Under the pieces are notes generated by a model. It was not told the DNA's origin. It ran no database searches and was given only the letters and a program-made list of their open reading frames with translations. A stretch of 64,000 nt of DNA from Warburgia ugandensis (Eukaryota; Streptophyta; Magnoliopsida; Canellales; Canellaceae): NCBI GenBank assembly GCA_035236585.1, contig CP141130.1, positions 33,305,501 through 33,369,500 of the forward strand, given 5' to 3'. This document shows, one piece after another, positions 22,378-33,406 of the stretch; position 1 is the first letter of the stretch; every line of letters begins with the position of its first letter. The translations under genes were made by a program, and so were the position numbers.

Positions 22378-23224
22378 TAACTAAAAAAATTTCCTAGAAC
22401 AAGGATGCAAGTAAGTGCAAGAAGTTGTTGGTACAATTGAACAAACTATAGGAAAAGAGGGTGTGGATGAAATTGAACAAAACTAGAACCAAGAGGGTAG
22501 AGTTGGGAAGTCATATGGGCTGGGTTTGCACACATGCATCCAGTATTTTTGTGCATGACATAAGGAGGGGGTTGGGTTGGCGTGCTTGTATCTCACATGC
22601 TTGCCTATGTTAAAAATGAAGACTTTAAAATGAAACAAAGGGCATCTTCAAACTCATTGTGGTTGAAAGGAGAGCTAAAAGTTGAAGACCTTGCATGCTT
22701 TGGATGATAAAGATTTCCAGCCTTAAGATGTGAAGGTGAGCTAGTAATGAAACCCACAAAGCCTTTGATCCTAAATATAATTGCATGATAGTAAAGAGAG
22801 CTGGGAAAAATCAGTAGCAAGGATGAGTGGGTTTTGACAAGAGGTGAACAAGAGGGAAGCAAGAAGAAGAGCTAATTGTGGGAGTCATGGACTATAGATA
22901 ATAGGGTGCTCCAGCCGTCGAAAACCTACTGCCTTCTCCCTTAAGGTTGAGCTGATTTGGGTTCTCAATTGTTAGGGTAAGTGGTTAAATATTGAGGGAA
23001 AGTTTTGGCATCAATAAGATAGCAATTCCTTAAAGGAAATAGGGTTGGAGACTTGGAGGAACCTGTAACCCCTATCGGAAGACTATGCACCCTACAATAG
23101 GCTCAATTCTAGCTGCAAACCCCTTTTGTTGGGGCTAGCAAGGATTCCAATTTGAGGAAATCAAGATTCATTCTTGATCCTTAAGAGGTAATGTTTTAAG
23201 CTGAAATCTAGTCAATACTACTTG
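22378..23224. other. Unassigned sequence right of element B
   Basis: This continues the sequence interrupted at 13510. No coding or repeat signal was recognised; the minus frame at 22605-22862 (85 codons) resembles nothing I know. Confidence 0.3.
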
Positions 23225-24040
23225 TTATAGCCTTCAATTCAGCAACCATGATGTGCATGTTTTGAAATTCTTACTATGGTTCTATCGGTGAATCTCATCT
23301 TCTCAAGACTTATGAGCTAAATTAGATTTTGTTTGAATTTCCACTTGGGTTATCTCTATTTACCTACTATGTGTCTATTTCTAAATAATTCAAGCCATCA
23401 AAATAGTGTACATGTTGTTATGCCCTAGTAAATTCTATTTTTGGTTTATTGGTGAATCTCAACTTCTCAAGCTCTATGAGCTATACTTAGATTTTGTTTG
23501 AAATTCCACTTGGGTTATCTCTATTTTCCTACCATGCGCTTATTTTTAAATAATCCAAGCTATCAAAGTTAGTGTACATGTTGTTATGCCCTAGTAAATT
23601 CTAGTTTTGGTTTATCAATTAATATCACTTTCTTAAGCCCCATGAGCTATGCTTAGATTTTGTTTAAAATTATACTTGGGTTATTCTATTTACTTATCTC
23701 ATTTTTATTATTGAATAATCTAAGCCATCAAAGTGGTATCCATGTTGTTATGCTCTAGTAAATTCACGTTTTGGATTATCATTGAATCTCAACTTTCCAT
23801 GCTTTACATGTTATACTTGGATTCTATTTGGAATCCCACTTGGGTTGCCATTAATTACTTACCATGTATTCATCATTGAATGATTGAAGCCATCAAGTTA
23901 GTAAGTATGTTGTACATGCTATAGAAATCTAAGTTTTAGAAAATTAAAAGTCTCAATTTCTCATGTTCTACATACTTTGCTAGGATTTTGACTTAAATTC
24001 CTTTTGGTTTACATCTATATTCAATAGGAATGGATGAATG
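23225..24040. repeat. Tandem repeat, ~164-bp unit, about five diverged copies
   Basis: The motif 'ggtgaatctcaWcttctcaag' and its decayed forms recur at about 23287, 23451, 23615, 23779 and 23943, a constant spacing near 164 bp. Between them each unit carries a 'cacttgggtta' block, then an 'aagccatcaaa' block, then 'gtacatgttgttatgccctagtaaattc'. Divergence increases toward the right end. The unit length is close to nucleosome spacing and to common plant satellite monomers, but five copies are too few to call a satellite array. Confidence 0.8.
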
Positions 24041-27000
24041 TGCATGGATGAAAATTTGGAGGGATTGCAAAGAAAATTTCTTAGAGGAATTAGTCTTGAA
24101 AAAGGGCATGTTTTTCTTAGCCTATTGGGCAAGGAATCAGATGCCTAGTTCAAAGAGGGTTTGGCCTAACTTATGCATGGGTAAAGGCTAAGAAAATTTG
24201 AGAGTCATATGCTTATATTGATTGAAGGAAAGGGATTTTCCACAGAGCAAAAGGGATAAATCTAATGTGATTTCCTTCAAATTTCTATAAGAAATTGACA
24301 TCCAAGATTTGCATTATCTTTCCCCTTTTGTTGTTGGAGGATAAAGGATACTATGGTTGATGTGTGCTTACTACTCAAGAACAAATGTTAGTCAATTTCT
24401 TAATTGATATTGCGGATAATTGAATGCAATTTCCTACAACTTTCTACAATAAATTAGCATCCCATTGAATGTGTGAAAGGACTATGGTGAGGTAGACTTG
24501 AGTGGATTTGGTTTTGTTGACATAAAAATCTAGTGTAATACAGGTATGATAAGAGAATAGTGTAAGCTAACTTCCTGTAGAAAACTTGTGTCAATGACAT
24601 AAATCATAAGGATGTAAAGGAGTACAATTTCCAATAGTTAGAGTAGGAAATTGATGCCTAGATTTTACCTTCTCTTGAGTGTTGCAATGCCATGAGAAAA
24701 CTTAAAAGTCAGTAACAAATACATGGACTCCCAATCAGCATGAATCATAAGGAGGAAAAACCTAGAGGTAGGTCAATATGGAAAATAACTAATGTCATTA
24801 TGCATTTCGCTAAACAACTTAGTAGCTAAGAAGAGCATTCTAATAAGCATATACACCTAAATACAAAACTAAAGTGTAGACATGATAACATTTAACCTAG
24901 TGAAAGACTTGGGACCTTCACCAACTACCTTTAGACTTGTAACCTTCACCAACTACCTTTAGACTTGTAACTAACCTTAGAATAGAAGTCAAAGGACAAC
25001 TAAATCCTAAAAGAACATAGCTCCTATAAGGAAAACAGAGGCAGTAATAAGGACCCATCTAAGATCTTAAACTCTAAACTAAGCAAGGTATATTCCATGT
25101 AACAAGCCTGGACATTTTAATGAGGAAAACATCTAATGATCTTTTACAAAGTAGCATGAACAAGACACATCAATGCATGTCTGTCAACCAATTAATAAGT
25201 ACTTTTATGATATATGCTATGGTTACTTGGATCGTTGTTGTTTCATTAATAGTTCCTATTTGTTCCCCTTGTGGTTAGTATGTGAATATGTAGGTAACTT
25301 GTGATATTTGAGTTTCATTTCTCTTTTAGTCTTACTCAAGGCAATAAGAAAATAATGAGGACATGTGAGCATGATAACAAGTCTATTACTTGTAGGACTT
25401 TGATGTTGAAACGGTGATGGCACATGAATCATAGTACTATACATGGAAAGCCCCACACTTTGCAAATCATTCGAGAATTCTCACTCATATTTTAGATAGT
25501 GAAAAACATGGACCTTTTTGTGTTTCAAGTTACACTTGATTTATACAATGATTTACCAATTTGGTTGGAGTTTTTAAGGCAAGCAATCTTGGAGTAGCTA
25601 TAAGGCATGGGATGTATTTCATTTGATACTAGGGAAAAACTACTCGACAGTGGCTCAAGTAGATACACCCTAAGGTAAGCACTCACTAAATAGTTGTAAG
25701 GTCTAATGATTTGATTTGTTCAATTTCTTTTCTGGGGCCTCTCAATATGCATGGTGAGTAGGTGGCCTCCCCAATGGCATGCTTGCTTTGGGCAGTTGTG
25801 AGGCCTGATACTCTTTGCTGGGAGGTTCCATCTGGCCCCTACCCTCTGATTGTGATTGATAGCAGCTAGGTTATGGGCTTTACCTTAGGATGAGCTTTTA
25901 GAATGGTAGTTGGCATGGGGACTACTCTGGGTGTAGCCAATTAACTGCCCATGGGAGTCACTGTGCACTACCGCATTGGATCAGTGGGAAACATATATCG
26001 ATGGTAGTTACTTGGAGGTAACAATAGCCATAAGAGTCTATGTAATGTCCAAGAGAGTATATGGTCCAGGAGAGTTGAACAATCCAAGAGCATTGGACAT
26101 CCTGGGAGGTCTCTTCTGGTTAGACAGGAGTGCTAATGTCCTCATTATAGGACTAAATTGTCACCACCTATGTTATGTATGAGTTCTGGCATGATTTGGA
26201 GAGCATTTTGCAAAACCTTTATTATTATTTTCATCAAAGCATCTCTCATATTACATTTCATTATCAAGAATTCATTGATCCAAATGTTTACCTCAGAACT
26301 TGTATTTTGAGGGGTTATCTAAACTTTTTCAAATATCACATTACTTATGCTAGACTTCATGTCATTGATCAATTTAAGCATAACTGTGATTATACATGCT
26401 CTAATTTTGGCTACACCAGCTCTAATTAAATCTAAACTCATTATACTGACTAATCTTCACATCTTTTACCAAATGGATTAGTGCATGCCTGAGTAGTGCT
26501 TATTATTGATCTACATGTGCATCTACACTTTTGCCTATCTTGTAAGTTTGGAGGACCAGTAGTATTAGCTTTATTCCATGGTGAGCATTTTATGCTCATC
26601 CCTTCAAAACATTCCAAGACAGACATCGACAAGGCATGGAGTAAGAGAGGAGGCACCTACACAGCTAAGTGGTTGGCATAATACTTTTGTTGTATGTGAT
26701 GAAAGATGTACTTATGATAGAAGTTGAATTTTGCAATAGACTATGTTTAGTAGCCTAAACTATAAGAATAAGGTTGATATTTGATACATTGTAAATATTA
26801 TGGACTATTAAGGAGAGTGTGTTGTTAATAGTAACACATGCTGTGACTAGTAAGTCCTGTGGCAAAGAAAATTGATTAAGTGCACTTTTCCCTAGTTTAT
26901 CTAGAGAGAAGATTTCACTTGTGACATCCAATTCAAATATGGGTGCTTTTAAATCTATAGATATTATGCCTTTCTAACTTGTTTTCAAAATAAAGGAAAT

Positions 27001-27459
27001 TTCCAAATATTATTTTTTAGAAAAACAGAATGTGACATATTATAAGAAATTGTATAAACTATTAGCTATGAACATGCCTTACAACCCCACAATACCAGGG
27101 TAGTTATACTATATTATGAGGTAGGAAAATGGTGGAGACACCATCAAGTCATTCATTAGAGGATCTAAGGTTGTTCTTGATGCAGTAGTCTAGGACAAAG
27201 GTTAAGGATCCCTTATTGGTATCTACCTTATGAAGATGATTTCTATGAGAAGGATGAAAAATATGAACAACTTAACTTTATTACTAGAAAAAAGGATTAT
27301 GCATGGATTATGTTTTGAAGTTTAAAAATTTAAGTTTGGATTACAAATTGTTGCATCTCATCATTTGTCATAGCTTAATGCCTAAGAGTAGAAGTTACAC
27401 AATCTTTAGTGGCATGTAAATGTATCTTATGTTTTACTTTTTCAGAGGAACTAGGTTCA
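24041..27459. other. Unassigned AT-rich region
   Basis: No gene recognised. It contains a short tandem duplication (24914-24969) and, near 25660-26120, a more GC-balanced stretch whose texture resembles the GC-rich blocks of the LTRs here, possibly a decayed LTR in the other orientation. Short frames (25256-25465, 25976-26182, 26175-26429, 26450-26681) match nothing. Confidence 0.25.
24914..24969. repeat. Perfect 28-bp tandem duplication
   Basis: The unit ACCTTCACCAACTACC plus 12 more bases occurs at 24914-24941 and again at 24942-24969 without mismatch. This is probably a recent replication slip. Confidence 0.9.
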
Positions 27460-30111
27460 ATATGACACAACTTACTAGAACTCGAGTTTTAAGAAAAAGT
27501 TTCTTATAATTCTTTTAGAAATATGACTAAAAATTCCTAGGAATTTTTTTTCAAATGTTTGGAAAACATACTATATAATATATTTTAAAAACTTCTTTAA
27601 GCCTCTACGGTTTTTCCAAAACACCATATACACACATGTAAAATAATTACAATATTAAATGAGCACATACTAGGACCCACTAGTCACAGCCCAAACAACT
27701 TACTGAATCCATAAATCCAACATGAATGAAATAAAGTCTTATTACATGTCCGTCAACAAAGATCCATAGAAATGAAAGAAAATAATCTAAACTAAAAGTA
27801 CTCTTCATACTATGACCCTATCCTTCTTCTTGCTTTTTCACTAGTGCAAGTTGTAAGTAGTCTGTAGACTTTAACATGAAATGTTAATGGGGTGAGTATG
27901 ACCACTTAGTATGAAATCTCTAAACTAGTTATGAAAATTGTAATAATCATGCTTTTAACAAAATTAAACCATTTCTTACAAAACAAACAAATAACATCAA
28001 ATATGCATTATCATACCACTATGGTAACCATAAATCCAAGGATGCACTTAAATAATCTTGAGATGTATCACATAACAAAATGGTTGCATCTCAACATGGG
28101 CCACACAAGAAATTGGCATGAACCCTAGAGAATGACCGACATGTCTCTCCATGTCCAAATAATAAGTAGGTCATTATGCACATAGAGGAACTCTCCTTTC
28201 AACTATGTTTGACCATGAATACTAGGTTAGTGTGGAAGCAGTCTTCTTGTGATACATACTCTCCACAATTAGCTTAGAATTTTGCACTAGTATCATATTT
28301 GGAGATCAGGAGCCAAAATAAAATTCTCTTAATGTAGTACTAATATAGTTTATAGGCCTCTGACGACGAATATAAGCTGATACATCACATAGCATCATTA
28401 CACCCTTTGTGCACACATTCAATTCACATTCTCAATGGGTCTATTTATCTCGTAATATCATAAATGAAATAAGCGTGTTTTTTAAGTCAATTCACTTACC
28501 AACAAAATAAGCACACATGACAAAATAATAAAAGCATCCATCTCATAAATCAATCCATTCATAACAATTGGAAATACCTTTAGATCTTTCAATAAACATG
28601 CACACAAGCTCTTACTCTTTCTCATACTTAATCACAAGTTACAAAAATAAGAATAATCTTTATACAAAGAACATCACAATACTCTCTGTATAACAGGGCT
28701 AACATATTCAAGTTGTTGTCAAGATTTCTAATCATGTGTTAAGATAGTTAAAAGAACATGGTGAAGATGAGTTTGCCTATGATTTATGTAAATTTTTTTT
28801 TAACCTTGTTTGCAATTGCTTTTCATCTAAGATAAAAATGGCTTTTTGGTATGACTTTGGATGATTTTCCCTCCATGTTTAGCAAAAATCTACATTAGTG
28901 TTTACTAGTATATCACTTCAACAAATTCACATCATGTTCAATCAAGATTCCAGTCATTCAAAGCTTTAAATTATACCTTTTTGAACAAAGTTTAAGCATG
29001 ATTTTTAATGGAGTTAAGTATAGTTTTCCAACAAGTTAAATGTTGGTTAATAGCAAAGGTTGCATTAGAGATAAATATGTGATTACATCATGTTTTTTAC
29101 TATGATTCCATGGCTAGTTCTAAGCGAGATTAGAATGTAGCTTTATAGTCAGTAATACACTTCTTATTCTAGTTCTTTACTATTGTTTTAAGCAGGGGTT
29201 GAGACGTGTCTTGTTGCAATAGCTTTAGCAAGGTGTAAGGAGAAGTTGAAGCAAGTTATAATATGGTTGTGTACGTTTTTACACATTTTTTCCTATAGTT
29301 CCTTAAATAAATTTCTTACAGGCTCTAGGTGTGTTAACATTGGAATTCTTCCTGTTGATTATAAGAGATTAAAAATAATGAAATTATAGTAACAACAAAG
29401 AAAATCCAAGTCCAAATATTGATTCTTGTCATGGTTTAATAGCTTGTCACAAGGGAGTACTCATGCAGGTTTTTAATATATTTCTCATGTAGTGTTTGAG
29501 AATCTTGTCTAACCATTTTCATGCAGTTTTTTAGCATAGTTTTCTTAGTATTGTTCGGAGCATAATCTTGTTCATTATCTAGCTTAGATCATGAGTGACA
29601 TTTATCATAAATTCCAGCCAACCCCTTAACATATAACAGTTGTGAACGTCTATTTCTATAGAAAATCTCTCATTATTTAATCCATACTTCTCATGATATA
29701 AGAACACTATACTTCACTCCAAATTAAACAACAAAGGACTACTATTCAACTATTCAATAAGTAACCATATCATCCAAGCAAACATGAAAAGCAATCATCA
29801 TAATAAATAGTTTTAAATCAAATGATATAGGGTACTTCTTGCTACTATGTGTGCATGTATTAAATTGATGAAAACATGAGAAAAACATATATTAGATCTC
29901 ATCCAAATACAATTCTCATAAATGAGTGGCCATTAACTATAGACATGCTTTTAATCATAAATCAAACCATGAAAATTTATGAGTTTTTATTCAAGAAAAA
30001 GATGTTAAAATGCATCACTATTATATATATAACATGGTTTGGAATCCATTTGTAACATGTAAAAACTCAAGTAAACTTAAGTAAAAGCCTCTTATTTCCT
30101 TCATCTAACAT
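27460..30111 (-). mobile_element. Decayed LTR-like sequence 'H' (Tekay-type LTR landmarks)
   Basis: Landmarks of the neighbouring LTRs recur in order but strongly diverged: an 'actcgagttttaag' start-like block near 27480, a 'cacagcccaaacaactta' block near 27686, and 'aaatgttaatggggtgagtatgaccacttagtatg' near 27878, equivalent to the leader motif of element A. No primer site, polypurine tract or matching LTR end was found, so limits and orientation are tentative. It is interrupted on the right by the solo LTR at 30117. Confidence 0.35.
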
Positions 30112-30116
30112 AAAAG
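30112..30116. repeat. 5-bp target site duplication, left of solo LTR (AAAAG)
   Basis: AAAAG directly before the LTR start TGATAAG; repeated at 32828-32832. Low complexity lowers certainty slightly. Confidence 0.75.
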
Positions 30117-32827
30117 TGATAAGTTTTTAATCTTCCATAAAAACTGCCCAATTAGTACCCATGAGTTACAACTTATAGGGGTAAATTAGAGTTTTTAGAT
30201 TAAAATTCATAACGCATGCTTTTTTTGACCTAATAACCCAAAAGTTTGTTATCTTGTAGGTCCAAACACTAGTCTAAGGTAAGTATGTGGTTAAACATAT
30301 TTTTTTAGTATTTAATTAGGATTTTCCACTTTTCTATAAGAAGTAAGATGTTGATCTAATGGCTGAGATCGATCAAGATCAAAAGATCTAGTCAAAGCCT
30401 CAAAATCATTACTTCAACATAATCCAAAGGCCAAGATCATCTTATGGACTATTAATGTATGAGATTAAGGAGCTAAAGATGGCCAAAGTGGGCCCATGAA
30501 ATAAGCTACGCATTCCCACCACCTTTGCACTTAAGCCACCATAGCCATATATGCCATGAAAGAAGGTGGTAAGCTAAGGAATTCAAGCCAAACCATACAA
30601 GCCACTCAAACAAAGGGTTAAAGCCAAGGAAGCTTCATAAGCCAGCCATGAAGCTTAGCCAATGAAGTATTTGAAGTTAGCCATCTAAGCCATCAAGCTA
30701 AGCTAAATGGAAGGCTAGGATTGGAGAAGATTCAAGAAAGTTATCCATGAGTTATTTTGAAAATAATTAAGAAAAAATATATTAGAATAAGATTGTATGT
30801 AGACCAATGGGATAAGTGCAATCAATTTTTAGAGTTTTTCTCACTTTTTCCCACTTTTTCCTTAATTTCTGCCTCACCATTAAGATGCACTACGAATTTT
30901 CAAAACTCTGTCTCATTCCACCTCTTAGGAAACTTCCCAACCAACTAAATTTCTCCACCTAATGGATCCCACCTCTTTCCTAACATATCCCTACCCACTT
31001 TCTTACAAAAACAAGCTTCAACATTTTTTGGAAGGGGGTAGATGGCCCTTCCCAAAAGGTGGCATCTCCCACTACCCCTCTTCTTAAGACAACCAACTAC
31101 CCCCACCCCCACCCCACGTTCCTATTTGATGCCCATCCTTTTCCCCCATCTTAGTCATTCAATTTGACACTCTTTAATTCCCACCACACCTTGGAACTAA
31201 GTTACCCTAGGAAAAATAGGACAAATATTATAAAACCAGCCCAAAACCCAAGCAAACATTTATCCCACTTAGGAAAAGACACCTGCCCCATTAGGGAGGA
31301 GGACGTCCACTTCCTTCCAGCCTAATTGTCTTCTTTTGCTTGTTGTTTTGTGATGTATTTGGGTGCTACTACAAATTTCCAATGTTTACGCATCTTCCTC
31401 AAGTGTTCAACCTAGGATTTTTGGAGTTTTGATTAATCTTTGGAGGTTGGTTAGCCTTTGCTAGAATTTTGCTTCTTATTATGTTAGTTTGCCTTATTTT
31501 TTCCTTTAGCTTTCCTTGCTTTTAAACTAAGATTCAAGGCTAGTTTTCCCCGTAGAGTGACAGCAAAGGAAAGTAATCTTGAATCTAGTTTTGTTCTTCA
31601 TCTTTCATTGCATCTTTATTCTCTTTTACCCCTCTTGATTTTTTAGCTTTGGTTGCTTAAGTTCCATTGGATTGTTGCCTTAGTTTTGCATTGGGTTCTC
31701 TTTGATTTCAAGCATACTTGTTCATGAGTGAATGTTGAAACATTTGAAGAAGAATTTGTCTTGTAATTAAGGAATGATTAAGATTAAGTGAACACCATTG
31801 TAATAGCATTTAAGTTTCAGATTTGGATTACAGGTATGGAATGTTAAGTTAATGACTTTTAGATGTGATATAATGAGATTGGTTGGAATTTTCAAATCAT
31901 ATATATGTCCAGCATAAATTAACTTTGTTCTTGAATGTGTGAATGCAGTAGAAGTGATTAATTTTATGTTTTACATGTTATACTCATTGAATGTTACAAT
32001 TACCTTACAACTGGAATTTGTTTGCATGAATGGTGTATATTAATTTCCAAAACAATATAATCTTGTTCACTTGACTTTCCAAGAGCCCAATTAGGTTGTT
32101 AGATAGCTTAGTTAATGTTAGAAATAGATTGCATGCTTAGGTTTCCAAAGTAGCAGATTAATTCCACTCTTATTCAATGAATCATGCATACCATTCCATA
32201 GTTAGATGTATGTTAATTGAGTAGTTTTCCTTTCATTACAGTTAGTAATTGCTTTCATTGATTTCTCATGTTAAGTTTTAGTTAGATTCCATTATTTTGC
32301 ATTGTAGTTAGTTGGAAAGTAATCAAAATTTTCATAGTTGTTAAAATAGTTTATTTGGTTGCTTACTTTTCTTAGTTTTGTACGATTAGAAAACTAGTTT
32401 GTTAAAGCATGTTTCCAATAGATTAGTTGTCAATTTCATATTTAGGAAAGTTAGTTTAGGAAAGTTACTAAATTGCATTTTAGGGAAGTTTCACTTTAGG
32501 AAATGTTTTAATTAGGAAAATCATAAAACTAGAAGTTTTTAATATAGGAAAGTTTTAATTTTAGAAAGTGCATGTTTTAGTAAAGTTTTCCATTTAACAT
32601 ATTTCTCATTTTTGGGTTCCATTTCTTGTTTTTACTTATTTTCCAAGTTCATGTTTTAATTTTCATTTTTAATTTAGGACAAAAATCACTTGAATTTTTA
32701 GTAGGTTAGATAGTTTAAAGTAGGGACCACTAGCATTACAAATTTTCACTCTTCTTGTCATTGACCTCACTAGCATACTTTATTGCAAATGATTCATATG
32801 CTTGCAAGTTTTTTTAAAACAACAACG
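30117..32827 (+). mobile_element. Solo LTR of the Athila-like family
   Basis: This 2,711-bp sequence is collinear with the 5' LTR of the Athila-like element at 56955-59838 and with the inverted fragment at ~52852-54548. It starts TGATAAGTTTTTAAT and ends AACAACG, where the related copy ends AACAACA, so the terminal CA has decayed to CG. It is flanked by AAAAG on both sides. No primer site follows it. LTR-LTR recombination leaving a single LTR is the simplest explanation. A TATA-like ATTATAAAA lies near 31228. The frame at 30757-30948 is not conserved and not a gene. Confidence 0.8.
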
Positions 32828-32832
32828 AAAAG
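32828..32832. repeat. 5-bp target site duplication, right of solo LTR (AAAAG)
   Basis: Matches 30112-30116. Confidence 0.75.
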
Positions 32833-32950
32833 CACTTTGAAAACCTTGCAAAGAGAGATCCAAGCCCCCTACATGGAGTTCCTTTCTTCCTTTTTCTCTT
32901 CTTCTCTTCCTCTTCCTCTTTTTTTCTCATAGCTGCCCATGATTTTTCTC
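32833..32950. other. Pyrimidine-rich spacer between solo LTR and element C
   Basis: 118 bp dominated by CT-rich runs (32880-32930). Probably a remnant of the sequence that received the solo LTR; no feature identified. Confidence 0.3.
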
Positions 32951-33370
32951 CTTGACGACCTGGGTTTTTGTAACACATTTTGTAATACATTTTTCAAAAG
33001 CAGGGCCCTTAATGGTAAAAGAATTCTGCAAACAATGCAACAAAAATTCTTTTATTTTAAATTCGTTTGTAACAAAACCCAAGTCTCACCTCAAGGTACA
33101 TAATACACATAGACATTTTGAATAAAATAAAATTTTATTGGATACAAACAATTATCCAATAGTTCACTCATACACGGCTCCTGTATTATAATTACAAACC
33201 ATTGTCCAAATTACATAATCCAAATTTCAAACCTCACCTTACATTAAAAATTCTAAATACAATACAATGCTCTCAAATAAAAATACATGTCTTCAAGGAA
33301 CATACCCTGATTGATTATTCTCTTCAAGTCTTCTACCATCTTGAGCTCCTAATTCTCTTTATCTATTTAT

Positions 33371-33406
33371 GAGATATTGTAAATTTTTAAACATTTACAA
33401 TATCTC
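33371..33406. other. Perfect 14-bp hairpin in LTR L1 leader
   Basis: GAGATATTGTAAAT at 33371-33384 pairs with ATTTACAATATCTC at 33393-33406 across an 8-base loop. Counterparts are at about 42716-42751 (L2) and 48472-48507 (L3), with a weaker one at about 56177-56208 (F). It is followed by CAGCAAGCTATGCTTG, which holds a second small inverted repeat (CAAGC-tat-GCTTG) and is identical in L1-L3. Confidence 0.75.

Noticed and set aside
23225-24040. CRISPR-like array
   Set aside because: Repeats are long, diverged and contiguous without unique spacers, and the sequence context is a plant genome.
33371-33406. Possible transcription terminator or MITE terminal repeat
   Set aside because: The inverted repeat is at a fixed place in several LTRs and not flanked by a target duplication, so it is treated as an LTR leader hairpin.
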